DNA from: Pyropia yezoensis
Taxonomy: Eukaryota; Rhodophyta; Bangiophyceae; Bangiales; Bangiaceae
NCBI GenBank assembly: GCA_009829735.1
Contig: CM020619.1
Span: forward strand, 4,603,727-4,667,726
DNA length: 64,000 nucleotides
Direction of reading: 5' to 3'
Made by a program: the position numbers and the translations under genes. A model generated the notes under the pieces. That model saw only the letters and a program-made list of their open reading frames with translations, had not been told where the DNA came from and searched no databases. Positions 22,650-32,821 of this stretch are shown here, piece by piece (position 1 is the stretch's first letter; each line of letters starts with the position of its first letter).

Positions 22650-24800
22650 ATGAGTGGGCGAGGGTCGGCGGACAAGAGCACGACGTACCGTACCTGCAGC
22701 ATATGTCGGTTCAGGTTCAAGACTGGCACGACGGGGCACAACGCGAAGAACTGCCCGCTCAACGACATGGAGTGCCGATCACTGCTGCCGAGCACCAGCG
22801 AGTACCACGTCGCGGCGCCCTGCCTGTCTGGCAATTGCTCGCATCACATGACGTGCTCGGTGTGCCACAAGAAGGGGCACGCGAACAGCACGCAGAAGTA
22901 CAACCCGCTACGCTGGCGCATGAAGGATGGCAAGATCACCCGCTCCGACTACCAGCCCGGGCTCAATGTGGACGACTTCGTCTGCGAGCACGTGCAGAAC
23001 ACGGACGTGCAGCAAATCGTGGAGAACACGGTGAACGCGGCGACGAGAGCGGCGGTAGACAAGGCGCGTGACGCTGCTATGACGTCGACACTGCGAGCCA
23101 ACGTTCACAACGGAGGTGTTTCTGGTGATCAAACTGTGGCTTTGATGGACGCGCGGCGATCAAAGGCGTCCGTCCTCAGCGACAAGAATCGAGCCAATTT
23201 TGACAGTGTGCGGCGCCACCGCAAGCGCGGCGCCGTCGGCGCCAACGCAGCGGCAGCTTACGAACAAGAAGGCAGCTTCAGCGACGTGGACGGGAAGGAC
23301 GACTCACGTGACAGCTCCAGCACAGGCGGAGACAGCCGACGCGTCCTGTCAAGGAAAACTGTTCTACCGCAGACGAGGCGGGAGCTGATGGCGCATCTGG
23401 CAGCACGTAAGACAAGGACGTCATCCGCAGCGCGTGCCATAGTCAAGGCACGAGGGACTGCTTCTGGTGGGCGTGGCGGCGCCGGATCGTCACACAAGAC
23501 ACCGTCCGCTCACTCACCGTCTGGCCGTTCGCCCGCGACACGGTCGCCCAGTCGCAAGGGCAAGGGCACTCGCAACAACAACGATGTGCACGTGGTGTCC
23601 GACTCCAGTGGCTCTGCTGACGGGGGACGCAGCTGGCCGACGGGCTCTTGGGTGCGGTTTTCGGCGCTGTTGACGCCCATTGAGTGGCACCCCCTGTCAT
23701 CGCTGACGCCGACGGGGCTGGCAGAAGCTGTTCTCGTCGCCGCCTGTCAGCTACCCGTCGAGGAAACGGACGATGACGTGCGCAATATGGTGACACAGGC
23801 GGCGCTGAAGCTGGGCTTGCGCGGGTATGTCATGTCATGCGGGCAGTACTCCGCAGCTCACATTGCGGAGTTCTTGTGCAACAAGTTTCCGCCGATGATG
23901 AAGGAGATGTACCTGCCGTGCGTGGCGGGTGGCATTGTAAAAGTCCATGCACAGGCAGCGGCAGCTGCAGAGCGTCACGCCGATACACAGTCACTCCCAC
24001 CTGTTATTCGCGTTCGGCCGCCGCCTCGTGGGCGTCCTGCTGTCAACGATGCCGACCATGTCGACGTCAACGCAGTGTCATCCACCGGTAGACGTGGCGG
24101 CACACACACATCTACTGAGCCGGTCGGAGAAGATGCGATTGCGGGCGGTGCTGCCGCGGATGACACGAGTGTACGTGCACCGCCCTCGGCTGGCCCAGCA
24201 GCTGTGATGCAGCCTGCTGGCGCGGGTGTTTTCGGGCGGCCTGTGGTCTTCGGTGAGTTGGGTGGGTCTCCAGTTGCGACAGGGAGTCTACCGGTTGCTG
24301 CCCTCCCTGTGCAGCGGTTAAACTCCAACCTGTGTGGCGGTCGCGCTGCACGTGCACCTGTCACAGCACCCGTTCCAAGCGGAGCTCGTGTTGGAGCGAC
24401 GCCCATGTACGGCCAGACGCCCGACCACTCCCTTGCCTATGGTGGTCTCGGCCCTGGCGTGAATGTACGCCGTGTTGGGGACTTCTCCCAACCGATGCAG
24501 CCGGTGAGCGGCGGTGGTCCTGCTGCTGCTTGTCTGCAAGTCTCTGGGGTTGCTGTGTCTGCCGTGCCCGCAGCTGCTTCTGCCTTTGAGGTCGTGGCCG
24601 CACCCGCCGCGTTTTTTGATGGGACATCCGGCGGTCCCACTCCTGCTGCTGCTTGTGTGCAAGTCTCTGGGGCTGCTGTGCCTGCTGTGCCCGCAGCTGC
24701 CCCTGCCTTCGAGGTCGTTGCCACTCCCGCTGCCTGTTATGATCGGACACCCGACGGTCTTACTCCTGGTACTGCGCTCGAGCCCAGGTCACAAGTGTAG
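22650..24800 (+). CDS. Zinc-cluster partner protein of transposon unit 1, 716 aa
   Basis: The N-terminus holds a cysteine/histidine cluster: C16-x2-C19, H30-x4-C35, C42, then C58-x4-C63-S-H65, C69-x2-C72 and H77. The unit 2 partner has the same layout (C4-x2-C7, H16-x4-C21, C28, C47-x4-C52-S-H54, C58-x2-C61, H66), including the six-residue gap before the lone Cys. A second shared block lies at residues about 325-430 (WVRFSALL, LRGYVMSCGQYSAAHIAEFL; unit 2 has AWFASALP and LTGFALMCGAFSPADVAERL). Between them is a Ser/Arg/Lys-rich linker. The C-terminal third is Ala/Pro-rich with a 41-residue (123-bp) duplication. The likely role is a DNA- or RNA-binding accessory factor for the convergent transposase; this is inference. 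I chose the ATG at 22650 because upstream frame is LTR and repeat sequence. Confidence 0.8.
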   Translation: MSGRGSADKSTTYRTCSICRFRFKTGTTGHNAKNCPLNDMECRSLLPSTSEYHVAAPCLSGNCSHHMTCSVCHKKGHANSTQKYNPLRWRMKDGKITRSDYQPGLNVDDFVCEHVQNTDVQQIVENTVNAATRAAVDKARDAAMTSTLRANVHNGGVSGDQTVALMDARRSKASVLSDKNRANFDSVRRHRKRGAVGANAAAAYEQEGSFSDVDGKDDSRDSSSTGGDSRRVLSRKTVLPQTRRELMAHLAARKTRTSSAARAIVKARGTASGGRGGAGSSHKTPSAHSPSGRSPATRSPSRKGKGTRNNNDVHVVSDSSGSADGGRSWPTGSWVRFSALLTPIEWHPLSSLTPTGLAEAVLVAACQLPVEETDDDVRNMVTQAALKLGLRGYVMSCGQYSAAHIAEFLCNKFPPMMKEMYLPCVAGGIVKVHAQAAAAAERHADTQSLPPVIRVRPPPRGRPAVNDADHVDVNAVSSTGRRGGTHTSTEPVGEDAIAGGAAADDTSVRAPPSAGPAAVMQPAGAGVFGRPVVFGELGGSPVATGSLPVAALPVQRLNSNLCGGRAARAPVTAPVPSGARVGATPMYGQTPDHSLAYGGLGPGVNVRRVGDFSQPMQPVSGGGPAAACLQVSGVAVSAVPAAASAFEVVAAPAAFFDGTSGGPTPAAACVQVSGAAVPAVPAAAPAFEVVATPAACYDRTPDGLTPGTALEPRSQV

Positions 24801-25098
24801 CCGTCAATGCACTTGGTCGGCATGAAGGTGTGGGCGCGAAGACGTCGGAGCCTGCGTCGGTGACGTACACGTCGCGGACTTCGCATGTGATGTGCTTTTG
24901 CACGCGGCGAGGGTGTGTGTTAGAATTTGCGCGGTGGTGTAAGCGTGCGCAGTGGCTGGGGGGGGAGGGCGCCCAACAGCAGGCGCCCGCCACTACAGGC
25001 ACAGGAGAATGGAATGCATGCGCGGTCATCGCCGTCTTGCCAGTGACGACAGATCTCTTTTTTTATCTCTATGTGTGCAACAGCCGTTCTGCGGCTGT
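24801..25098. other. Convergent intergenic region of unit 1
   Basis: This carries the 3' ends of two facing genes. It contains a short T-run near 25057 and a small GCCG...CGGC palindrome near 25085. No further ORF is supported. Confidence 0.5.
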
Positions 25099-26133
25099 CT
25101 ACTGCAGCAACAAAGCATCCATGTTCATCTGCACTCGCACGAACTGTCCCATGATTTGCGCGTGTGTCAGCATCATCTCCTTGTCGGCCAGCAACCGTCG
25201 AGGCTTGTCCTGATACCGACTGTCGAAGTAGACAAGGTCGCGGATGTGCCTCTTCAATTCATTGAACACCCCCTCGATAGGTTGAAGGTTGGGGGAGTAG
25301 GCGGGGAGCCTGATGTAGTACACGCCATTCTCCTGCAGGAAGTCGTCCCCTTGCTGGTCATGGATGCCAGCGTTATCGAACAACAGCACGCTGTTGGCCG
25401 GCTGCAGGTCCCACGGCAGGTTAGGCTGGTACTTCCCTATCGCCTCCACGTGCATCAGGTCTTCCAGGAACAGCCGCCAGTCATCCGAGTTTTGAGCAGG
25501 CCCCAACACCACCGTCTGCATCCATAGAACACCCGAGCTGGCGCTGACCGCCATCATCGTGCTCGTCCTCGGAATGGTACGTGGGTCTCGGTCGAGCAGC
25601 ACGCACGAGCTGTTGCGCTGCGACCTGCCGTACTTCCTGTACGAGTCCTCACCCGATTTATGCGTCTCGTCGATACTGACGATGCACCGCATTTGAATCT
25701 GGCTCATGGTCTGCGCGAACTGCCGCTGGTTGTTCAGGTTGCGCTCATGGAACAGCCTCTCAATCTTCTTCCGCGTATAGCCATGGTAGCGCAGCACACG
25801 GTAGACAGTGGCGGCGCTGGCGTGGACGTCGGCGTACTCGTCAGACATGCTTCTCAGCTCCTTCAGAAGCTTGACGTGGTCCTTCAGGAACGCAGCCGGT
25901 TCTGCCTCTACCAGGTGCTTCACAGCAGCAGCGAGCGGAGACGAGAAGATGGCGGCGTCAAAGTGCGCGTTCTCACGCTCCTCACTCTGCCACACTGTCC
26001 CCGCGTCCTCCCACCGGCCAACCCAGCGGCGCAGAGACCGGGGCGAGCAGCCGATGATGTCTGCCACCTCCTCCTGGTTGTATTTTTCGGAATACAATCC
26101 GAGTGCGTGCAGTCTCTCCTGCTCAGAGAACAT
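25099..26133 (-). CDS. DD33E transposase of unit 1 (IS630-Tc1-mariner superfamily), 344 aa
   Basis: An N-terminal helix-turn-helix lies at residues about 18-45 (EEVADIIGCSPRSLRRWVGR). A DDE_3-type catalytic core follows: D155 (SIDETH), D253 (LLFDNAGIHD) and E287 (YSPNLQPIEGVF). The second Asp and the Glu are separated by 33 residues, one fewer than the 34 of Tc1. Near the C-terminus is NELKRHIRDLV. It should cut and join transposon ends in the nucleus. The ATG at 26133 matches the MFSE start of the unit 2 transposase; the upstream open frame is not conserved. The frame is intact and all catalytic residues are present. Confidence 0.92.
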   Translation of the reverse strand: MFSEQERLHALGLYSEKYNQEEVADIIGCSPRSLRRWVGRWEDAGTVWQSEERENAHFDAAIFSSPLAAAVKHLVEAEPAAFLKDHVKLLKELRSMSDEYADVHASAATVYRVLRYHGYTRKKIERLFHERNLNNQRQFAQTMSQIQMRCIVSIDETHKSGEDSYRKYGRSQRNSSCVLLDRDPRTIPRTSTMMAVSASSGVLWMQTVVLGPAQNSDDWRLFLEDLMHVEAIGKYQPNLPWDLQPANSVLLFDNAGIHDQQGDDFLQENGVYYIRLPAYSPNLQPIEGVFNELKRHIRDLVYFDSRYQDKPRRLLADKEMMLTHAQIMGQFVRVQMNMDALLLQ

Positions 26134-27220
26134 CGCAGCAGCCGTGACGGAGCGCAAAGCAAAGCAGATGCAGTGCATCCACCAGGGCATCCACCGAAAC
26201 CGTGCGTGACGCGACACGCACCGCACTGTAGAGATCTTTGCTGCACGGGCGCGATTGGTCGTGCGGTCCGATGGCAGTAAGTTGTGAGGGAAGGAACTCC
26301 CTCCTGACGGTCTGTCCCTGGGCGGTCGCCAATCTTTGCAGACGTTCCCGGATTGCCGGCCGCTTCGGACTTCTTTCCAAAAAGTGCTCGAATCCATGCA
26401 TTCGTCAGTCGACACTGAATCGATCGGCCGGCACCAAGCCGACATTACAGTAAGCGACCTGCTCCCATTTTCTGCCCCGAAATTCGTGATCACAGCCGAG
26501 GCAGACCCCGCGAGATGTGGGGCCGTCGTCGCCCGCCGTTCGACTACCGTCGTCAGCATCATGGACGTCGTCACAGCCGTCGTTCCCATACCACGACGCA
26601 GCACCCTGTGAGCACCTTGGCCTCTGATGCAGTACGTCACATGGTGACGACGTGGGGGCGAGAACGGTACGTTGGATGGTCGGGTGACTGGTCTTCTCGT
26701 AGATGTGCGTCGGTCATCACCCTGGTCCTCTCAGCTGTCATGCGGGACGGACTTGATGCGTCAGACGTAGTTGGGGGAGTCTTTTGCACGACCCGTGAGG
26801 CTCCCGGTCGTGTCGCAGACGCTGAATCCGATACTGACCCGGGTGCACTCTTGTCTTTTTCTCAACATTCACTCGCCTGGTGCAGTTGCCATCTATGTCG
26901 ATTGATCAGATGCCGCGGTGTGCGCGCGCCGCGGGTGATCGCCGCGCCCACAGGGGCGAGGGCAGCTCTGCGGTCCGTCGGCGCGTTGCGCTGGGCGCCA
27001 GCGGCGGCATCGGGGGGGGGGGGGGGGGGGGGGGGGGGGGCGGTGGCCGGGCGTTCTCCATGACCGGCGGCAGAACGCCTGGCTGCCTTTGCGCGGGCGT
27101 CGGGGGGGGGCAGTGGCGGCGGTGGCAGCAGCGGCGGTGGCGGCGGCGGCGGTAGCACTGCTTCCGCCACCGCCGCCGCTGCCGCGGCTGGTGCCGCCGC
27201 CGCCGCCGCCACGACCGTAG
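26134..27220. other. Upstream of transposase 1; G-run
   Basis: 26134-26900 is non-repetitive and probably holds the promoter and leader of the minus-strand transposase; no TATA box or gene is clear. 27010-27040 contains a run of about 30 G. 27090-27220 is GGC/GCC trinucleotide-rich. Confidence 0.45.
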
Positions 27221-27323
27221 GTGGCCGCCTCCACCGGCACCTCCACACCATCCTGCGGTCGCTGGCGGCTGGCGACGCGGCCGCGGCGGCGCCGCGCTTG
27301 GCGCTGCCCGCGAAGAGGAGCTG

Positions 27324-28712
27324 GTGGCGGTGGGCCGCGGCGGGCCGGGTGGGTCGGCCGCGGCCGTGTACGCGGCGGCGGGGCGGCTGCGACTGCTGGG
27401 CGACGTCGAGGCCGCCGCGGCGGCGGTGTTGCAGCTAGGGCAGGCGACGGTCGCAGTGGCGGTGGCGGCGGGGTGGCGTGGGGAGGGGGGAGCACCCTGG
27501 CGCGGCGCCTACTGCACCGCCGCGTCGGCGTCGGCGGCGGCGGCGGCGGCGGCGCTTGCGGCCGCCGAGGCGCGGTGGCGCGTCGAGGTGCGGACGCTGT
27601 TGCCCGCCGGCCGGGCCGTGCGGTCCGATCTGACCGCCACCGCCGCTGCGCTGCGGCGGTGGCGCTGCGCTACCGCCTAGCGGGAGTGCTGCGGCTGGGC
27701 GACCGACACCGCCGGCTGGGCGCCGACGCGGCGGCGCACCTGGTGGCCACCGCCCCTGCTGGCGCGGGCTTGGCGCACGCCGGCCGGGTGGTGCGCGCAG
27801 TGGCGGCCGGGGGGGGGGAGAGGGAGGGGGGGGAGGGGGGGAGCCCCCGTGGGGCTGCTGCGCCCGTCGTCGACGCGGACGCGGCGGCCATCCTGCTGGC
27901 AGGCGCCAAGGTGCTGTGGGCGGCGGGGGAGGACAGCAACTTCCGTTCGCGCGCGCTGCGGGCCGCCCTGCGGCTGGTGGCTGACCTCGGCGCCCGTCTC
28001 CCCGATGGCAGCCGCGGCGGCGGCGGCGGCAAGGGCACGGCGCGCGGTGGCACGGCGGCGGTGCCGCCGCCGCCAGCCGACGTGGCCGCCGCGGTGACCG
28101 CGACGACGGCGGGTGCCCGCCCCAGAGGCAGTTGACGTCGCAGTAGGCCCCGCCGCCGCCGCCGCCGCGGTTGAGCTGTCGGCGGTGCGCGCTGAGGCTT
28201 CTCGCGCCGTCGCCCGCTGGTCGGCCGACACGCGGGCGGAGCAGGTGCGAAAGGTGTTTGACACGAACCTCGGCCTGGGCATTGCCGCGTGGGGTGGGGG
28301 GGGGGGGGGGGACGGTCCGTCCGCGGCGGCAGCGGCCGGCGACGCCGCCGCAGCCGCCGCCGACCAGGACCTGCTGCACCTGGAAGAAGACGACACGGAC
28401 AGCGTCGACGGTGGCGGCGTTGGTGGTGGTGTCCGGCACCCCGACGCCCTGAACGCTGCCGAGGTCGACGCTGCCACTGGTGGCGACGGCGACGGCGGCG
28501 GCGGTGGCGGTGGCGGCGGCGCAGACGCCAGCATCACCGCCTGGTCGGTGCTGACGCGGATGGCGGAGAAGCTGCAGGGCGTCCACGAGCGGGAGGCGCT
28601 CAGCGTGCCCAACGACGTGGCCCTGCTGGTGGTGGAGGCAACGGCGGTGGAGAACCTGGCGCCCATGTACATTGGCTGGATGATGCTTCTGTTAGGGGAG
28701 CGCTGCGGGTAG
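27324..28712 (+). pseudogene. PIKK-family FAT/FATC-like remnant
   Basis: The last 35 residues (VALLVVEATAVENLAPMYIG followed by WMMLL, ending 28712) match the FATC end of PI3K-related kinases. Human TOR has [22 protein letters not shown]-type residues there and ATR a similar block preceded by RLQGV, as here (EKLQGV). Upstream, LLAGAKVLWAAGEDSNFR resembles a FAT-domain helix pair. I see no kinase motifs (no DRHxxN, no DFG) between them; that stretch is Ala/Gly-rich with an acidic LHLEEDDTDSVDG. The coding reading moves between plus frames at least twice, so this is a degraded gene, a gene with small introns, or one damaged by homopolymer errors. Part of it (28310-28565) is repeated at about 28745-28996, 442 bp on. 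TOR versus ATR versus SMG1 cannot be settled. Confidence 0.45.
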
Positions 28713-28744
28713 AGGGGCGGGGGGAGGGTGGGGGGGGGGGGGGG

Positions 28745-28931
28745 GGCGGTCCGTCCGCAGCGGCGGCGGCGGCAGCGGCCGGCGACGCCGCGCACCCGCC
28801 GCCGACCAGGACCTGCTGCACCTGGAAGAAGACGACACGGACAGCGTCGACGGTGGCGGCGGTGGTGGTGGTGTCCGGCACCTCGACGCCCTGAACGCTG
28901 CCGAGGTCGACGCTGCCACTGGTGGCGACGT

Positions 28932-28964
<33 letters not shown>

Positions 28965-29275
28965 CGACGCCAGCATCGCCGCATGGTCGGTGCTGACGCA
29001 GATCGTCGGGGTCCTGGCGGTGGCTGCTGCCGCCGCAGCCGCCGCAGCCCTCTCGCGCGGTTTCGCCCTGTCCCCCTCTGACCTGCCCGCCGGGTGGGCG
29101 GCGACGCTGTTGAGCAGCCACCCACTGGCGGGCGCCACTCCCACCTTTCCCCCCAAGCTGGTGACCTGGTACCAACTGCACCCGCAAGCCGACGTGCCGT
29201 CACGGGTGGCCGACTGGTGCTTGTCCGAGCGCCCCTCGAGGGCCGTCTGCGTGTGTCAACGCCACCTCTGAAAAA
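28745..29275 (+). repeat. Duplicated PIKK-like segment and tail
   Basis: The first 250 bp repeat 28310-28565 with minor changes at an offset of 442 bp, including the CTGCACCTGGAAGAAGACGA core. The sequence then departs into an open frame (28990-29271, SPSDLPAGWAATLLSSHPLA) with no recognised family. The FATC end is not repeated. Confidence 0.7.
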
Positions 29276-29446
29276 TACACGAAACTCCACATTACCAACA
29301 TGCACGCACCCTCCTCACAGGACACCGATTGAAAGTTGTCATGGCACGAGCAAAGGGAGAAATAGAAAGCACATGCGACGCAAACGGTTGCAGCCAACGA
29401 ACACAAGCAGCAGGAAAGGACAGCACGCACCGAGACCCTGCACCTC

Positions 29447-32040
29447 CTAGTCGTCGCAGTAGTGCCGTTGAAAAGTACTGTTTGAACGGAAAACTCGCTG
29501 ACAATGACGACATGTCAAACGGACAAGCGCACCCCCAGGCAGACGAATAGCAAGACGATTGGGGTCGACCATGGGCCCCTTGCCCTTCGTGGACTTGCGC
29601 ACCGGCTCGTTAGCCTCGTATTGACGACGGCCGCTGCCGTTGCCAACACCGCCGTGACGACCTCCATGCCCGTTGCCAGCGCGGGCTCCCGCCTGACTGG
29701 ACCGACGGCGCGGGCTGCGGCTGTAACTGCTGCTGCGACGCCGCCCCCCCCGCCCAGTGAAATCGATACGGCCGCTGCTGCTGCCGCTGGTGCTGCTGCT
29801 GCTGGAAGAGGGGCTCCAAGCACGACGACGGTAGTCACGTGCGTTGCGACTGCACGACCTGCGGCGACTTCTCCGAGGGCTGCGACTGCGCGACCGGGAG
29901 CTGCGCGAAGAGGTGCCGCGGCTGCGACGGCTTGACGCACGACCGCGTCGGCTGCGGCTCCGGATGCGCTTGCGGCTGCGGTGGTTGTTGGGGTCGCGCC
30001 CCTCGCCGCGCGCAGTAGTTGGAGTGAGCCAAGTGTCGGGGTCTCCCGACGTCCCCGCGACGCGACCACCAGCACGTGCCCCAGACACTTCGTCAGCACC
30101 GGTTACAGCGCGAGCAGCATGCGGCCGCGCCGGTGCTGCGGTCGATCGCGCCACTGGCGGCGCCGCCGGGACAGCCGGCACATGCGGCCCAGGCGGCTCG
30201 GCCGGTGACGGTACAGGCGGCGCAGGCTCCGCCGGCGCAGCGGCCGCTGCAGAGTGCACCATGTGCATGTCTGGCAAACCGATAAACTCCAACATGTCGC
30301 CGCCGTCCCGCGTAAACTCGTCCTGCGCCCGCCTCACAGTCGCTGCCAGGTTCATCAGCGACGCCTTGTCGTTCATCCGCTGCAGCAGCAGTAGGGATTG
30401 TTCGTGAGCGCGCCCAGTGCAATGCCGAAGCATGGCCACCGGTGAGTCGACGGCGCTGTTACATGCAGAGCACCACCATCGCTCGAAGTTCATCTCGCGC
30501 AAATGCGCAGGGGGTGCCGCCTCCTGGTACCGCATCAACGCCATCCGCTTCTTGTGCGGCTGCCCAGCCAGATGCTGCTCCATTGGCGCCCGAGAACTAA
30601 GGTACTTGCGGCAGGCAGTGCAAATGAGGAAGGTGGAGTTCGCTACACTCTTGACGCAGGGCGGAAAACCTATGGCAGGCTCAAGATCAGCTCGCGGTCC
30701 GGCACCGCCGGCGACATCATAGTGGTAGCCGCCGTCCGCATCATAGTCACCGTCATTGCCAGCAAAGCCCCCGGCTACCTGACCTGTCCAGAGGTGTTCG
30801 CCACCTTGCCCACAGGGGGTGCCGTCAACACCGTCAGCACCGCCGGGACAGCCGGAACCACTCGGACCCCCGGCATTACTCGGACCACCGCCAACAATCG
30901 GACCACCGGGACGGTGGGTATATGCAGCATCGACACCGTGATGCCGTCTGCCGTCACGACCGGCGCCGGCGCCGCCACTCGGGTAACCGGCGCCAGCACC
31001 GCCGCGGGCGGCTTCACGTGCACCGCCAGCACCACCGCCACCGCCGCGTTCGCCGTACGCCCCCCCCGCAGCGACGCCACAACCCTCGTATGTCGCCCTG
31101 GCGCCGACACCACCGCCACCATAGACACCGCCGGTGGCCCAACGCGCATGTTCACCCACACCATGGGCAGAGTCACCGGCATGGAAATCACCGCCTCCAC
31201 CATCGCCACGGGGATAGCCGCGGACTGCACCGCCGCCTCCAAGAGCGCATCCGCCGTGAGCGCGGCCTCCACCACTCGCATAGGCACCACCGGCAGTGCC
31301 AGCGCCGTAAGCGCCGCCCGCACCGCTGGGGCCTCCACCGTAGCCGTCCCCGGCGCCGCCAGCACGGCCGCTAAACGCATCCCCAGCGCGCCCGGCGGCA
31401 GGACGGGAACCTCCGCCGGCTGCGCCCGCGCCTGCGCCGTAGCCGCCACCTGCACCTCCATCACGCCAATCATGAGCACCGCCGCCATCACCGTCGCCAC
31501 GGGGATAGCCGTCGCCTCCGTTGCCACCGCCACGAGCGTGATCGCCACGCGGATAGCGGCCGCCTGCACCTCCATCGCGCCCAGCATGAGCATCGCCGCC
31601 ATCGCCGCCGCCACGGGGATAGCCGTCGCCTCCGTTGCCACCGCCACGAGCGTGACCGCCATGCGAAGGGCTGCCGCCTGCACCTCCATCGCGCACAGCA
31701 TGAGAACCGCCGCCATCACCGCCGCCTAGGCGATAGCCGTCGCCTCCGTTGCCACCGCCACGAGCGTGACCGCCACGCGAATAGCTGCCGCCTGCACCTC
31801 CAGCACGCCCAGCATATGCACTGCCGCCATCACCGCCGCCACGGGAATAGCCGTCGCCTCCGTTGCCACCGCCACGAGCGTGACCGCCACGCGGATAGCC
31901 GCCGCCTCCACCGCCGCCGCCACGAGCACTTCCGCCGTCGGCACGGCGTGCTCCACGACCATCGACACCGCCGGCGTAATCGCCGCCGCCATTGCCAGCA
32001 GGACCAGCATTTCCGCCACTAGCGCCGCCGGCGTCGCCAC
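29447..32040 (-). CDS. Gly-rich/RS zinc-finger protein, C-terminal part (gene split by chromovirus C)
   Basis: This is the larger part of one host gene on the minus strand; its 5' part is 41700-42117. The order is a Gly/Arg-rich region with a 38-residue (114-bp) repeat in four copies (HARGGGNGGDGYPRGGGDGG type), two U1/matrin-type zinc fingers (CTACRKYL...H-x5-H and CSACNSAV...H-x5-H, both C-x2-C-x12-H-x5-H), an Arg/Ser-rich segment (RSRSRSPRRSRRRSCSRNAR), and a last finger at the C-terminus (CRHCQRVFRSNSTFQRHYC). RGG, RS and U1-type fingers are typical of RNA-processing proteins, so a nuclear RNA-binding role is likely. The frame is open throughout. The retroelement cuts it at 32036-32040. 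Confidence 0.8.
31450..31960 (-). repeat. 114-bp in-frame tandem repeat
   Basis: The block AGCCGTCGCCTCCGTTGCCA recurs at 31507, 31621, 31735 and 31849, an exact 114-bp period. It encodes the 38-residue Gly-rich unit of the zinc-finger gene and stays in frame. Confidence 0.9.
32036..32040. other. Target-site duplication of chromovirus C (left)
   Basis: GCCAC flanks the left LTR and recurs at 41695-41699 just outside the right LTR. A 5-bp duplication is typical of LTR-element integration. Confidence 0.9.
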
Positions 32041-32612
32041 TGTAGCATCCCTGGCCCCGACTTGGCGCCGACCCGGGACTGCAACCAGAGGGCACCAGGT
32101 GCCAGAACACGCCCGCCGTGTGGCGATGGTTGGCGGCCGTGGCCCGTGCCCGGCACTGGGATGCGGTGGACTACGCTATCCACACGCGAGAGAGGGATTT
32201 CTGATGTGTTTTTGCATATTTGTGAGGGACTTGATTTGAGAGAATTTGAGTGTGAGATTAGTGAGTGGGAATAGAATTAGTAGTGATAGTGGCCCCCGAC
32301 CTGACGAGGTTAGACTCGGGTCGGGGCCACTCGGGGTTATGGGGGGGCTACCGGGCCAACGTGCCGGGGTTCCCCCAGATGCACGTTAAGAGGGACAGCG
32401 AGGCGCCCTCGGCCCGCGCCCTCAGGGAAAAAGACAACTGCGCGTTTGCTTTCCTCTTCCCCGTGTGCACTACCGTGCGTATCTGTTTGCTCTGCGAGCA
32501 GGCACGTGAGGCAACAGGCATACCATTCTCGTAGTTCCCCTTTCTGCGTTACCTGTCCCTTTCCCCCGAGGGATATTGACACGTGTCTGAGAGGATCGAG
32601 TTTTATACCACA
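32041..32612 (+). repeat. 5' LTR of chromovirus C
   Basis: A 572-bp LTR with TGTAGCATCC at the start and TTTTATACCACA at the end. It matches 41123-41694 base for base as far as I can read. Read on the minus strand, its end carries GGTATAAAACTCG, a TATA-box-like motif. Confidence 0.95.
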
Positions 32613-32616
32613 TATT

Positions 32617-32628
32617 TGGTGGAGCAGC
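32617..32628 (+). promoter_or_regulatory. Primer binding site of chromovirus C
   Basis: TGGTGGAGCAGC starts four bases after the LTR and is complementary to a tRNA 3' end ...TCCACCA. It differs from the site of element B at one base. Confidence 0.7.
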
Positions 32629-32821
32629 AGGGGATTGGAGTGTTTGAGAAGAGACATTTGGGAGCAGCGGTTGCGTTGTTCCTGCTCTGTCTTTTTCTGT
32701 GGTTTGGGAATTATTTGCACCCGTTCACGGGAACCCCATTCCTGGCTCTCCAACCCCTCTCTTGTGGTCTTGCGATCTTTGGACACGCAGGTAACTGGAC
32801 TGTGGCTGTCAAGAGACCAAC

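Larger units (their letters stand above)
22277..26700. mobile_element. Two-gene DNA transposon, unit 1 (ends not located)
   Basis: A zinc-cluster gene (22650-24800, plus) and a DDE transposase gene (25099-26133, minus) face each other tail to tail, 298 bp apart. Unit 2 (51.7-56.5 kb) pairs homologues of both genes. I could not find terminal inverted repeats, so the limits given are only the surrounding unexplained sequence: the B LTR on the left and a G-run region on the right. Both reading frames are intact. Confidence 0.65.

Noticed and set aside
26862-27495. Pro/Ala-rich minus-strand frames around the poly-G run
   Set aside because: They depend on the length of homopolymer runs and trinucleotide repeats, with no conserved motif.
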